From Floccularia luteovirens (taxonomy: Eukaryota > Basidiomycota > Agaricomycetes > Agaricales > Squamanitaceae), in the NCBI GenBank assembly GCA_009739215.1, contig VSJF01000002.1, positions 1,674,001 to 1,738,000 on the forward strand: a stretch of DNA of 64,000 bases. The letters are read 5' to 3'. Both the position numbers and the translations under genes were made by a program. Of the stretch, positions 13,481 through 26,527 are shown piece after piece; the first letter of the stretch is position 1; every line of letters begins with the position of its first letter. The notes below the pieces were generated by a model. That model was not told the origin of the DNA and searched no databases. It was given only the letters and a program-made list of their open reading frames with translations.

Positions 13481-14588
13481 ATGTCCCAGCATGATTTAGG
13501 AACCTCAGACATTTTAGATGAATCTTTCGATTTCGACCAATCGAGACTTTTGTCTGAACCCTCATTATCTTCTACACACCTGGACTCTCCTCGGGATGGC
13601 TTGAAAGATGATGATCTGTCCATATCAGAATTGTATCTCGCAGGTCATGCTGGTGCAAACGAAAAGCCTTTCAGCCTTTTGGCTCTAAAGGAGCACAGTC
13701 CGACGCCGACAACTCCAATTACACATGATAATAGTGATCGCCAGCTTGAAACTTCGGCAAATATTGACAACAGCAACTATTTCGATGACAATGATGGCGA
13801 TGTGCAGAATGTTAAGCGGCTTACAATGAAGTCACGAGAGGAAAGGTTATCAAATGACATTTTTGTGCTCAAGAAACTCAATGAATCCTTTGCACTATTC
13901 AACGAGGCACTGTCTGAATGTGACTCGGCCAATCAAGTGGGTCGATCTTGTTGTACCCACAAGGAATGATCTTACTCACTCTGTGTGTTCCATAATCCAC
14001 CAGCGCGTCGCTGCTCAACTGGAGCAGACTAACTTGTTACTTAATAAGTATATCAATGTTCTCTCGAAATCTGAGGAGTTATCGCAACTTATCTTCGATG
14101 AGCGATGGGAAGGTGCTGGAGCAGTATGTCTTTGTTTAATTCGATAGCATTCCTAAAGCTAAAACACAAAATGACTAGGACGAATTAATTCTTGAGCGCG
14201 AACGTATTGAAGCAGAAGAAATGCGCCGAGAGGCTGCACGACGTGAACAGGAACAGCGAGCAGCATTAGAACGAGAGCGGCTTGAACAAGAGGAAAAGGA
14301 GCGTCTGGATCGTGAAAAAATGGAGAAAATAGCTGCACGTGGAAGTTACAGAGGCGCAAGGGGATCTCGGGGTTTAACAAGACCGACAAAAAGTGTTGGT
14401 GCGTCAAGTTTTGTCGTTGCTGCTTACTTGCAATCTGAGGTCGTCTAGTGTCTACTCAAGCAGGAACATCCCGTGCACAATCTTCTAGTTCTTCCAATAT
14501 ATCACACAGTACAACGTCGTCGAGGCGCGTGACACCGTCTGTTGGAAGTAAGCCATCGCGTACGACATCCATCTCTAGGAAATCGTAG
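13481..14588 (+). CDS. DUO1: DASH complex subunit Duo1
   Basis: The DASH/Dam1 complex forms rings on microtubules and couples kinetochores to plus ends in fungi. Diagnostic sequence is the helical block SREERLSNDIFVLKKLNESF...NEALSE, continuing after an intron as RVAAQLEQTNLLLNKYINVL and LIFDERWEGA. A charged coiled coil rich in Glu and Arg follows (MRREAARREQEQRAALERE), then GSYRGARGSRGLTRPTKS and a Ser/Thr-rich tail ending SISRKS. The N-terminal 100 residues are acidic and apparently unstructured. Introns run at about 13936-14002, 14123-14178 and 14392-14449. The start is the first ATG of the frame after a short leader. Confidence 0.85.
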
Positions 14589-14873
14589 GCTCCCTTTCAG
14601 GATAATCCCCACATCCGATCCCAGAGGTTTGTGCGAAGTACAAGTACAATTCAGCTCCCAGTGGCTGTCATAAGGCATTGCCCAGTTTGCGTTCTCCGGT
14701 AGTATACAGGCTGGATATATCACGCGTGGTAGTATAGAAATCTGTAATAAGGATTTATCTATCTACAAAATCACTTATAATAAGGTGGTGGGAAGGAAAA
14801 ATAATATTTTCCCACCCCCATATTTCTTCAGGAAATATAGTTTCGTTTCCATATTCACTGGGCACACTCAGTA

Positions 14874-17861
14874 ATGCTCGGACAAAAACGCAAACGTGTG
14901 GCTGAGCAAGACTTGGAGTCATTATCTGAGGACTCAAATGGATCACGAACGTATGAGGAGGTCGATATATCATCAAGTTTAATCAATAAAAGGCACCGGA
15001 CAACAACTGAAGACTTAGATGACGATGAATTACTCAATTTCATTCAGAAATCGGTTTCTAAAAGGGATCTAAAAGATGGAACCCAAGTAATAAAAAAGAT
15101 CAAAGGAAAATCAGGTGTCGCAAAGGGTGAAGTTGGAGGTGGCAGTTTTCAGAGCATGAGTGGGTTACTTCACGATTTTGTTACCTCCGTTCTAAACATT
15201 CGCTAGGTCTTCATCCATCGCTTTTACGGTCTTTAACGCTTCAGGGCTATCGCACGCCAACACCTATCCAGCGGATCTCTATTCCAGCTCTCTTGGCTAA
15301 TCCTCCCCGAGATCTCGTCGGTATGGCGAGAACAGGCTCGGGCAAGTCTCTAGCCTACCTGATACCTTTAATTCAAAGACTTGGCGGTCGACATTCTCAA
15401 ATTTTTGGCTCCAGGGCACTAGTTCTTTTACCTACGCGTGAATTGGCTCTACAAATCCTAAAAGTGGCAAAGGAACTGAGCAGAGGATGGCATACTGGTC
15501 ATGTAGATCATGCTGGAGACAAAGAAGGCCAAGACAATAAAACTGGCCAGAACCTGAGATGGGGGCTAGTAGTAGGTGGAGAAGGGTTGGACGAGCAATT
15601 TGAGATGATCGCAAGCAATCCAGATGTGTGAGTAATTACATATCTCTCTGACTGTTCTTTTCGCTGAATGAGATACACAGCATCATCGCAACACCCGGCC
15701 GTCTACTACATCTGATCGTCGAAATGAATCTCGACCTTAAAGCCGTGCAATACGTTGTCTTTGACGAAGCAGATCGTTTATTTGAGATGGGTTTTGAAAC
15801 TGCACTTAATGAAATTCTACATCGTCTTCCCGCTTCAAGGCAAACAACCTTATTCTCAGCTACTCTTCCGAAGTCACTTGTCGAGTTTGCCAAGGCCGGC
15901 TTGCAAGATCCAAAGCTGGTACGGTTGGATGCTGACAGCAAGATCAGCTCCGATCTGAAAATGGCATTCTTTTCAGTTAAGCGTACCGAGAAAGATGCCT
16001 GTCTCATAGCCCTCCTGAGGGATGTCATTCACGTTCCACCTAAGTCCGCTCCACCGACAAATGATGTTGCCTCCAGCGAGAATCACAAATCAAAACGTAA
16101 AGATGGACGGTTTGCCGCTTCGCATCAGACAATAATTTTTACCGCCACGAAACACCATGTCGAATATCTCACAGCTCTGTTAGAGACCGCAGGATATGCT
16201 ACCTCTCATATATATGGTTCTTTGGACCAAGCTGCTCGTAGTTTCCAAATGAGTCAGTTTCGCTATGGCGCAACAAGCATTCTTGTTGTCACTGATGTCG
16301 CAGCCCGCGGTATCGACATCCCAATTCTGGAGAATGTTATCAACTTTGATTTTCCTCAAGGGGCCAGAGTATTCGTACACCGGGTTGGTAGGACGGCTAG
16401 AGCAGGACGCCAAGGATGGGCTTGGTCCTTTGTTACCAACGACGACCTCCCATATTTGATTGATTTACAGTTGTTCCTAGGTCGCCCACTCAAATGTGAA
16501 GTTTCTGAAGCAGGTGACGAAGTTTACACGAAAACGCTCGTTCTTGGCACTTTCCAACGCGAGAAAATCGATGCCGATGTAGAATATGTCAGGTCTCTGG
16601 ATAGTGCCAATCACTCGCTACCAACGCTTCGAGAGGTCATGAAAAGAGGACAAGCAATGTATGAACGTAGCAAGGGAAAGGCTAGCCCTCAGAGCTATAA
16701 ACGCTCTAAAGAGATGACAAAGGACCCAAAATGGATGTTGGCAGGCTCGGATTCTGGTATACATCCTGTTCTTCTAAGAGGAGACAACAGCCAACAGTTA
16801 TACAAACAACAAGAGGCAAGAAAGAAGCTACTAGACACTATCAAAACATTTACACCATCCGAGACCGTTTTCGAGACGGTATCCAAGGGGAATGCAGAAA
16901 ATGCAGCACTTATGAAGGAACGACGTAAAGCCCTATACAAGTCAGCTCAAAGGAGCGCACTTGTGGCGTCCACGGCCGTGAGCGATGAGCCAACAAAAAA
17001 CGAGGACATAACGGACAAGGCGATTGAAATGGCAGATGAAAGTGAAATTACAGTACGGTCTTTCCTTTGCTTGCCGTTTGCCTACATTGACTGTGATATA
17101 GGCTGTTTTTGATACATCGAAACAAGGATTTCGTGATGAGGCATTTTACATGTCGTATTACCAGAAGGATGCGATAACTGAGAAAGGGTATGTTCCAATG
17201 GTGAACTGATATTTTCGAAATCTTATTCCTCTTCAGATATTCACTTACAGACGGTGCTTCATCCTTCGTTAAGCAAGCACAAGATGTTACCTTCGATATT
17301 GTAGGGGACGAAGGATCTGCAAACAAGAAAAATCGCCAGTTGAATTGGGATAAGAAGAAAAAGAAATTTGTAAAAGGGGACGGAATAGGTGCTGACAATG
17401 TAAAAATGGTGAAAACTGAGAATGGGACAAAATTGCCAGCCTCTTATCGCAGCGGTCGGTTTGACGAGTGGAAAGTCAAAAGCCGCGTTAGCTTACCACG
17501 AACTGGGGAGATGGAGAACAATGCCATACAAAGGCGCCAACCCGTTGGAATAGGAGGACGCCGTTTCAAGCATACCCAGGCCACCCCCGCAAAACCTCTC
17601 GACAAGCTCAGACATGACTACGATCGAAAAACCCGACAGTTGAAACAAAGGGACTCGAAAGTAGAAGCAGAATCATCTAAACCAACTGAGCAAGTGGGAA
17701 AAAAGGGGCGTGTACTTGGGAGACGATATGGCGGGAAGTCTTATGGAAGAGTAAAAACAGAGTTGAAGACATCTGAACAAATCCGGAAGAGTAGACAAAA
17801 CGTGGAGAAAAAGAGGGCAAAGAACGCTCGCTCAGGAAAAAACCGGAAGGGAAAGCGTTAG
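14874..17861 (+). CDS. DBP10: DEAD-box ATP-dependent RNA helicase Dbp10 (DDX54 homologue)
   Basis: Dbp10 is a nucleolar helicase needed for 60S ribosome assembly. The helicase motifs run in order: Q motif GYRTPTPIQ, motif I ARTGSGKS, Ia PTRELALQ, Ib ATPGR, DEAD in VFDEADRLFEMGF, SAT in FSATLP, IV TIIFTATKHHVEYL, V VVTDVAARGIDIP and VI HRVGRTARAGRQG. The C-terminus has the Dbp10-specific region (GFRDEAFYMSYYQ, LNWDKKKKKFV) and a basic tail ending GKNRKGKR. Four introns are inferred: 15160-15206 (47 nt), 15628-15679 (52 nt), about 17054-17101 and about 17188-17236. Length, about 870 residues, fits the family. Its stop lies 28 bp from that of the convergent tRNA-guanine transglycosylase gene. 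Confidence 0.93.
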
Positions 17862-17889
17862 TTTATTCTTTACCAATACTATGAAGAGA

Positions 17890-19707
17890 CTACAGTGTAT
17901 CTGCATATTCCCACCTTGCACCGTTACCTGAGACCACTTTGGCGGTGGTGTTTTCAAGAAGATCAACACCAACATTCCGTAGTGCATTAACGCACCATTC
18001 TGGATATCCCGTTTGACCAAAGTAATCGGCAAAAAATTGACGAAGGTAGTCGGGAAATCTGCCCTCTATAATAGCAGTACGAGCGTTACCCATGACCTGT
18101 GCTTGAAATACAATGTTGTGCAAAGTTACAGCTAATGGAAAGTGTTCAGTCATAAATATCCAATATTAATGAAAGATGGTATTACAGTGAGCTGCAGCAG
18201 TTTCGTGAGTAACAATGTGGTGAAGCATTGCCCGGGATGTGTTATTTTGGCAGGTAGGGCAAGGACACGTATCATCAATTGGCCTCAGGTCCTTTGCATG
18301 TCTGCTGAGTTCTAACCAAGCATTAGATGACAGTACACCCGCTCAAATAGTCTGTACTAACTGAGATTGAGAGGTCCCTTATGTGTAAGAGCTACACCAA
18401 ATCTTGCCGTCCGTGTAGGAAAGACACAATCAGCCTGCGTGGATGATTGAGAAGCAGTATCTGAAACAGGTGACAGGTTCTATACCATGTCGACACCAAG
18501 TGCAACACAGACCAAAAGATCTAAAAATACATCAGTATCCTATCTTCTGATGGCACCAACCATAATACCTTCCGCAAATCCAATACCCATGGAATATCGG
18601 GGCCCTTGTACACGTCAGAGCTTTGAGGAAAGGTGAGAATATAAAACACGTACTATCTTCAGGTAGCTTGTCCGTACATTGCTTGATTCTGTGTCATGCC
18701 GGGTGAGTGTTAACAGAGGATGATAGAAGTGGTATCCCGTACACTCGCCAAAATATATCTTGATATATACGTTGAGCCAGGGCACAAGAAAATTGTAACA
18801 TAAATAACCTTTCTCTTCTCCCCCACTAAGGCCACCAATGGCGAATCCGGCGACTCTGTCCTTACGCTTGATCATTTCACTTAGACACTTGTCTCTGAGC
18901 TCGGGGTCGAGACCCCCTTGCACAATAGCAAACAGGTTCTGAGTTGCTTTTCTGGAGCGTTCGTGTTGCTCAATACATCTATCGAGCCACCGTACTGATC
19001 GTTCCATAGCCTCACCAACTCTTGGGCCACTTGTCAGACTTGAGACTAGAGAAGGAAGAATTTATACAGGTATAATGATACGATTGTAGTTCCTACCGAC
19101 GTCGTCGAGTTGCATGATAATATCTGCACCAATCGTGTGTTGTATAGATATGCTCTCCTCCGGCTTTGAGCAGAAGTATATATAGCAATGTTACTTTGGT
19201 CAAAGTTAAATTACGTACAGTCAACATTGTAGGTTCACCATTGAAGGGACTCGCAAAGAGAGCGCCTTCTTCTGTGATGGTGGTGAATTTACTTAGCGAA
19301 ACCAGTTGAAAACCACCACTGTCCTTAAGTGAACTGAGTAAGAGATTCTCCCAGCTAGATGTGAAATTGAGACGCACAGTGAGAAGATTCCTATTCCAGC
19401 CCTGAAACTTATGCGCGCCACCTGCCTTATTCAAAATTTCTAATCCAGGACGTAGGTTTAAATGGTAGGTGTTGTTGAGGATAAGTGTTACACCGAGAGA
19501 TTCGACTTGCTCCGGTGTTAAACCTTTGATTGCAGCTTGTGTAGCGACAGGCATAAAAGTGGGCAACATCGTGACGCCATCTGAATAAAATTAGCTCTCG
19601 AAATATGATGAAACTGATGGAATAATAAGGTGATTCTTACGAGCCAAAGACATCCGCGAGACTCGAGCTTTGGTTGTGTGACATCTGGCAATAACTTCGA
19701 ATTGCAT
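17890..19707 (-). CDS. Queuine tRNA-ribosyltransferase catalytic subunit (TGT/QTRT1)
   Basis: This enzyme swaps guanine 34 for queuine in tRNAs for Asp, Asn, His and Tyr. The start at 19707 gives [19 protein letters not shown]; the frame has a stop and no ATG upstream of it. Signatures seen include [44 protein letters not shown] with the first catalytic Asp, [21 protein letters not shown] and [16 protein letters not shown] with the nucleophile Asp. The zinc site is CPCPTC plus a His about 25 residues later (LHN block). The gene is cut by roughly nine short introns. Baker's yeast lacks queuosine, whereas many other fungi keep this gene. Confidence 0.92.
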
Positions 19708-19924
19708 GGGTATGCGTTTGGCGCCGTTTGGTGCCAGATTGACAACACTTTGAATGCTTTGAACTTTGAACTGATGCTGCTGATCTCGGAAGTACTATGT
19801 AACATGGTAAAATTTATTTGAGAGGCTATAGATAAACAAAGATGCGTGGAAGCACGTGGTCCCAAATTCATTTATTCTTATTGTCGGGCTCTGTGTACAT
19901 ACTTCATAAAGCTGGTCCCTCACG

Positions 19925-22787
19925 ATGCTTCCTGGCATCCTTGTCGCTGCCATTAGCAGTGTGCTATTTCTGCCATCTTCCTATGCATTCTACCTTCCTG
20001 GTGCGGCACCAACGAACTATCGCAAAGGAGAAAAAGTTGAAGTATTTGTAAATGCTTTGACACCAACGTTGCTTGGCAATGACGATGCAAAACTGGTATG
20101 TCGTTTTATGTGCGTACAGGAAACAGAAATTTTGACTTTCACTAGAAATCCGTCATGAACTGTAAGTTACATGGGTCATAACACGTTTACAAGAGTCTCA
20201 AGCTAGCTTCCCCGACAAATAGACGATTACTACAACCCGAAATTTAGATTCTGTTCTCCAGAGGGTGGTCCGGTTAAACAGCCCGAGTCTCTAGGATCAA
20301 TCCTGTTTGGAGATAGGGTATTCAATTCACCTTTTGACGTGAGCCTTAGTTTTGCACACCTTGCTGTAACGACAGAAGCCTGATGATATTGAAGATAAAA
20401 ATGCTGGAAGATAATAGGACATGCAAAACACTATGTGTGGTTCCAGATGTTTCCGGGGAGGATTCCAAATTTATTAACGATCGCATCCGCGAGGATTACG
20501 CTTTGAACTGGCTTGTTGATGGACTTCCTGCTGCAGAAATGAAAATCGACCTCAGAACCAATGAAACCTTCTTCGATATAGGATTCAACCTCGGAAACAA
20601 TGAAGGCAAATACCAAAATCTCCCGGCGATCAACAATCATTATGAAATTGTGCTAAGGTGAGAGACATGCGTTTTGGAGGAACTTTTTAATAGACTTTTG
20701 TCTCTAGATACCATAAGCCTTCTGCAGAAACCTACCGGGTGGTTGGAGTTCTCGTCTGGCCTGCCAGGTAACTCATTTACGTGATATCGACCTGAAATTG
20801 ATAAAATAATGCCACATAGCATCGGCGGCGCGCAAGAAGAAACTCCAAACTGTGATACTGAGAATTCACTGCCCCTAGTGTTGAATGAAGATAGAGTGCA
20901 GCCAATCCGATACACTTATCGAGTGACATGGAATGTAAGTGTTCTATATTATTATCTTCACTGTAGCTGACACGTTAATAGGAATCTGATACACCTTGGG
21001 TATGTACAGGTGACTTCAAAGGAATAGTAGCTCATTACCGGTGACTCCAGGCAACTAGATGGGATAACTACCTCCACATATATGATCCTCAGATTCATTG
21101 GTTCAGTTTGATCATCTCTGTTATCATTGTCTTATTCCTTTGTGTTATGGTGTCAATGATCCTGGTCAGGAGCGTCTCTCGTGATGTAAGTGTCCGCCTT
21201 TTTGTGCTGTATTGTTTAAACAGTTGTATTACTCAGATATCACGGTATAACGCTATTGATCTCAGCGTAAGTGATCTAAAATGTAACGTGGACACTCACC
21301 CACGTTGCCTTGTATTCCAGGAAGATGTTCAGGAGGACTGGGGCTGGAAGTTGGTTCATGGCGAAGTCTTTCGTGTACCAAGCAATCAGATGCTCCTCTC
21401 CATTATGGTAGGAAACGGGGCTCAGCTTTGTGCGATGGTTGGAATAACACTTGGTTGGTCCTCATTCAAAGAATTATTGTTGATTATCCTTTAATGCATC
21501 TGTCCCCAGTTTTGGCACTTCTGGGTTTTCTTTCGCCCTCGAACCGCGGTTCTCTCCCAACTGTGATGATGGTGTGTTGGACGTTCTTTGGTGGGCAAGT
21601 GTCTTATTTCATTCCTGTATCGTGTTTGAGCCAAGAGCTTACCCCACCGTTCACCAGAATAGGAGGTTATATCTCTAGCAGGTTATATGCATCTCTGGGT
21701 GGAACCAACAGAAAGAAGAACTCCTTTTTCACAGCAACACTTCTACCATCGTATGTTGTTTTGAATCTCTGGCCTGTGAATTCTCATTCTCAATTCCGAT
21801 TTGATTAGTTTTGTGTTTGCCCTTGTATTCTTGCTGAATTTCATCCTGTTGCTGGCGGGGTCATCTGGAGCCGTTCCTTTTGGTATTTATTATTGTCTTG
21901 CCGATTTCAAAAACTGATTTAATACCTTCAGGAACTATGCTTCTAATCGTTGTTCTCTGGTTCGGTATTTCTGCGCCCCTATCGGCAATTGGGTCGTACT
22001 TTGGTGTAAAACACGGGGTGAGGTTTAGAGTTGCAATATAACAATACACAAGACGCTGACACTCTTCCAACAAAGGCTGTGGTACACCCTGTGCGCGTCA
22101 ATCAGATTCCCCGCCAAATTCCACCCAGTCCAAATTACCTTCGACCTTGGGTGAGCTTCATACTCAGATTTTAAAAAGGCTCCTTTCCTGAACGATAATT
22201 TTTGTAGTCGGCAATTCTTCTGAGTGGTAATTATTCCCTGTTTCTATTTCAGTCAACCACTCAGCTTCTAATCAGCTTCTAATTCCTTTCCAGGTGCTGC
22301 CTTTGTTGAGCTATATTTTGTACTATCGAGCATCTTTACTTCTCATGCTTATTACGCATTTGGATTCCTTACAATGACTGCTGTGATGGTGACAGTGACG
22401 ACTGCTACTGTTACCATTCTCTTCACATATTTCATTCTCTGTGCTGAAGAATATAGGTGAGTATTAGTCATTTTTCCTTGAATGTTGACATATATACGCT
22501 TGATGAAGGTGGCACTGGCGAGCTTTCCTTACTGGGGGTGGGAGTGCACTTTGGGTTCTAGCTTGGGGCTTATTCTACTGGGTATCCCGACTGTCGCTTG
22601 ACTCGTTATCAAGTGTCATGCTGTACTTTGGATACTTACTCCTCATCGCCCTCTTAATCTTCCTGATGACAGGTTCGTGTTCACCGTTGGAAGTATAAAT
22701 ATACTGATTCATTCAATAGGAACGATCGGATTTTTGGCATCGTATTGGGTAGTGAGGAAACTGTACAGCTCCATTCGAGTTGATTAG
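19925..22787 (+). CDS. Transmembrane 9 superfamily protein (EMP70/TMN-like)
   Basis: TM9 proteins are endosomal/Golgi proteins with nine membrane spans that affect cargo sorting and copper handling. The start at 19925 gives a signal peptide (LPGILVAAISSVLFLPSSYA) directly followed by FYLPGAAPTNYRKGEKVEVFVNAL, the typical mature N-terminus. Lumenal blocks include YYNPKFRFC, NHYEIVLRYHKP and YTYRVTWNESDTPWATRWD. The multi-span region carries EDWGWKLVHGEVFR, the GGYISSRLYASLGG block, FGTMLLIVVLWF, PLSAIGSYFG, QIPRQIPPSPNY and LTGGGSALWVLAWG. It ends SYWVVRKLYSSIRVD. More than twelve introns of 45-60 nt are needed. Copies of this family in yeast are Emp70, Tmn2 and Tmn3; I cannot assign which. 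Confidence 0.92.
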
Positions 22788-22857
22788 TAATGAGTGAAAA
22801 AGTATTACTGGTCCATTACATAGACTTCAATATACCATTCAATACTACCCATAAAAT

Positions 22858-24648
22858 TTATATACTAGCCAACACCAAAAGCTTGTCCTTTCCAGCACGT
22901 AAGATCGCCACACGATTATCTATCAACTGGTTACCCTTGATGCAGTACTGAATCTCACTTAATTGATGATTATTAAGATATAATCCCTTTGCATTAACAA
23001 GGGCGCGAGCGGCACCTAGATGTTGACATCAGATGAGTGTAAATCATTTCTGTAAAATTGTAAACGCACTTGAAGACATAACAAGACCATGTTTAGATGC
23101 CAACTTGATAACAGGTGTGTTCAGAATCTCCTCCCTATCCACAAATACTAGACGGTTATCCCCTTGAAAAGAATGAATGATTTGTTGTGTGTCTAGTCCA
23201 GCATAATCAGAGTCGAACAGCAACGTGGTTAGCGTCTGAGCTCTAATCATTTCGTTCCCTTTTGTGATATCAACAAGCGTGTTAGGGTGATAATATATAA
23301 CATTACTGACTTGTATGCACTAATTCTGTTACTTCAGATGCCAATCTGCGTTGAGCGATCCGCTTTTCAGGGGTTTCCTACATAACGGATAAACGACTTG
23401 ATACTTTTTGATGAGAGGAAAACGCACCATATGAGCTACCATGATATCATCTATCTCTGATGTTGAAAGCAACGAAAACAAGTTCAAGTATTTCTGAACA
23501 TCAGAATCGGCAACCTTTATGAAATACTATACAGAGCTTAAGCAGTGCATCATGAGTTTGGGAACGATGTGACTGTATTCACCTGATAAAAATCGAAGAC
23601 ACTTGTTAATTTGGAATCAAGCCACACGGCATTTCCAGCACTTTTACCGAACTTCTGACCGGAAGCAGTGGTGAGCAATGGCGTGGTTACGCCATAGACA
23701 CCTTCTGCACCACTTGACTCAGATGAGCCCCCGTATCTTCGGCCAATAAGTTCCAGCCCGGCAAGAATGTTTCCCCATTGGTCGGAGCCACCAACCTGTA
23801 TACTACAACCATGATACTTGTGCAGGTGAAAAAAATCGTAGGCCTGGAGAAGCTGATAAGTGAACTCTGTAAATGATAGGCCGTGTTGGTCTTTCAAACG
23901 TGCGCGGACACTGTAAAAATTAAGTTGCAGAAATTGTATTTCCCTTCAAAGTGATAATTTCCCCACCATTCTCTATTAAGCATCGTGTTGACACGCGAAT
24001 GTACGCCAACATTTTGGAGGAAATCAAGCATAGTAAACTTCTCATGCCAATCCAAATTGCTAATGACAGTAGGTTCTGACGATATGATTTCGTTTTTGTT
24101 CAACCTAGATTTCGCATAATCCAAAGCTCTTCTGAAAAAGGTTTGTAGGCCGCTTGTAAGCGCAACGACGTTATTATTAACGTGTTCGACGTTTGCTAGC
24201 TGCCTTTCGACGAGTCGCCCAGAAGGATCACCAATACGACCGGTTGCACCACCTATCTAGGATGGTTATATGGTCCCTGAAAGAAGGATGACAAGATATA
24301 TGAACTCACCAGCGGAATGATCCTATGTCCATGTATTTGAAAGTGAAGGAGACACATAAGAGGAATTAGGTGACCAATATGCAAAGATGCTGCAGTAGGG
24401 TCAATCCCGGCATAAACTGTCTTAAGTTTAGATTGCAGGTCCTGTTGGAGAGCTTCTGGCCTACAATAAATATCAGACCGACACTGAAGGCAGCGAAGAC
24501 AAAAATACCTTGTAACGTCTTGAACAAAACCGCGCTGGATTAGATCATCTAATAAAGTACTGTGGGTGCCATAACGCCGCCTCGAATATAGTTTGCAGAG
24601 ATATAAGCTTCTATGTGCTTTACGACTGAGCAGTGAGAGCGCTTGCAT
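22858..24648 (-). CDS. MSY1: Tyrosyl-tRNA synthetase, mitochondrial
   Basis: This enzyme charges mitochondrial tRNA-Tyr. The N-terminus is basic and poor in acidic residues ([20 protein letters not shown]), fitting a mitochondrial presequence. [15 protein letters not shown] and [21 protein letters not shown] hold the class I HIGH motif. [29 protein letters not shown] and the KMSKS counterpart [15 protein letters not shown] follow. The C-terminus looks S4-like ([16 protein letters not shown]). Six or seven introns. The gene is divergent from the uS12 gene (215 bp) and convergent with the TM9 gene (70 bp). Confidence 0.92.
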
Positions 24649-24863
24649 GGACTTCGCGTCGGCTCTATGACAAACTTAGGATTTTTAAAAAGTGACGGAA
24701 TGTGTAACTGTCACGGTATTTACGTAATTGCTATTATGTAAGGCTGAAGGACGTTATTCTTACCCACGTGATGTAAAACTGTAACGTTTTCAAATTAAAG
24801 TTTGACCGATGCAACTCCCCTGACCACAGTTCACCGTTGATCCCATCGACCTCGACCGCAAGA

Positions 24864-25513
24864 ATGGGCTGTACGTCCTCTTTCTTATTTCTTTCACCAT
24901 TGTGCTGATTATGTCTTCCTTTGTCCAGCCAACAAACCCCGTGGACTGCAAGCCGCTCGCAAGCTTCGTACCGACCGTAGAGAGAATAGATGGGTAAACA
25001 TACTCTATGCAGTTAAATTTTACACAACTTATGACATGATCCGTCTTTAGGCAGATAAAGCCTACAAAAAGCGGGCTTTGGGAAATATTTACAAAACCTC
25101 ACCCACCGGAGGTTCCTCCCACGCGAAAGGGATAGTCTTGGAGAAAGTCGGCGTCGAAGCAAAGCAACCTAACTCCGCCATCCGCAAATGCGTGCGTGTA
25201 CAACTTATCAAAAACGGAAAGAAAGTTACGGCCTTCGTACCTGTAAGTGGTCTTATTGCGATTGGTCGATTTTTGACCTGATCATATGTAGAACGATGGT
25301 TGTCTGAACTTTGTTGATGAGAATGACGAAGTTCTAATTTCGGGTTTCGGTCGTCGTGGAAAGGCTAAGGGTGATATTCCTGGTGTACGTTTCAAAATTG
25401 TGAAAGTATCTGGTGTCGGTCTCCTGGCACTGTGGAAAGAGAAGAAGGTCAGTACAAAAATCAAGCGTTACTTATCGTCATTGATTTTGTTACAGGAAAA
25501 ACCGAGATCATAA
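24864..25513 (+). CDS. RPS23: Small-subunit ribosomal protein uS12 (eS: RPS23)
   Basis: This is a decoding-centre protein of the 40S subunit. Exons give [19 protein letters not shown], then [19 protein letters not shown] and [15 protein letters not shown] with the proline that is hydroxylated in eukaryotes. [18 protein letters not shown] and the C-terminal KEKPRS complete it. There are four introns: after codon 2, after RENRW, after TAFVP and after WKEKK. Codon use is more C-rich at third positions than in neighbours, as expected for a highly expressed gene. Length, about 145 residues, matches the family. Confidence 0.95.
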
Positions 25514-26527
25514 ATTCTTTGTAGCGCTTGTATATGCCTTATTGCATTATCACCTCATGCTCGACTCGCACCATTATAAAATAGTATGATTTTCTGGTAT
25601 GCAAGATGCTAGTGCGCGTACACTCCATACTGCTTGACTTTGGAACGAACTAAATGCCTTCTTCGCAATTGAATTTGATAACTCGTGGGTTTGCTATATA
25701 CACTGGCTGTGAGTTCATTTTGTCAATAGTACTTTTTTTTCGCTATAATAGCTTAAGATGTGACCGTACTGCATAAATTGAGTCCTAATTTGGTGGACCA
25801 GATTAAGACTGTCGTAAGCTGTACAAGTAGTCACAATAACTGACGATTCGTTTATAAGTAGTATAGGCAGGATATAGATCATGATACTCAGTTGTTGATA
25901 ACACCCTTTGAAGGTGGAACAACTCTCTGAAAATGAACTGATTACCAGTTTAGTTCTCTACCGGGGGGTGGTATGACACCTAGCACCTAAATAAAAATAA
26001 TTACCCCAGGTTATGTACTCTCGTCTTTGTTCCAATAGGATGATCTTACTGATAGGAATACACAAATGTCAAGTCAACAGAATCAACATGGCTGCCAGAA
26101 CCAAACCTTTCATTGACCGATACTCATCTTAAACCAGCTGGCTGAGGACAAAACTTGATGTGTTCATATGAGGGTGAAGACTAGCTACTAGATAGGGAGA
26201 GATGACTACACATCATTGCAATCTCTAGCTTTCGTAGTACCTGGGTAAATATATTTTATTGTAGGATAACATATCGATCTAGGGACATCTCGCATGACAA
26301 AGTTATTTCTCAAAAAGAAGCCAAGAAGGCACCCTTCACTTGCAAATAACAAAGTTGGCAATGGAGAATAGTTGCAATAGCTTATTAACTATCGATGTGG
26401 GATGACTTTTGTGTTAGTATTACGGTCGGATATTAATACCAGTCCATGCAATGAGGTATAGGATGCTTAAATAGGGTGTGCGTCTCTTGGAGAGCATAGA
26501 ACGTCAATATCCGCCACTAGCATCCCT
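25514..26527. other. Intergenic, convergent, about 1 kb
   Basis: This lies between the uS12 and CDP-DAG synthase stop codons. No coding exon, tRNA or repeat was recognised. It is long for a convergent gap here, so a non-coding RNA cannot be excluded. Confidence 0.5.
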
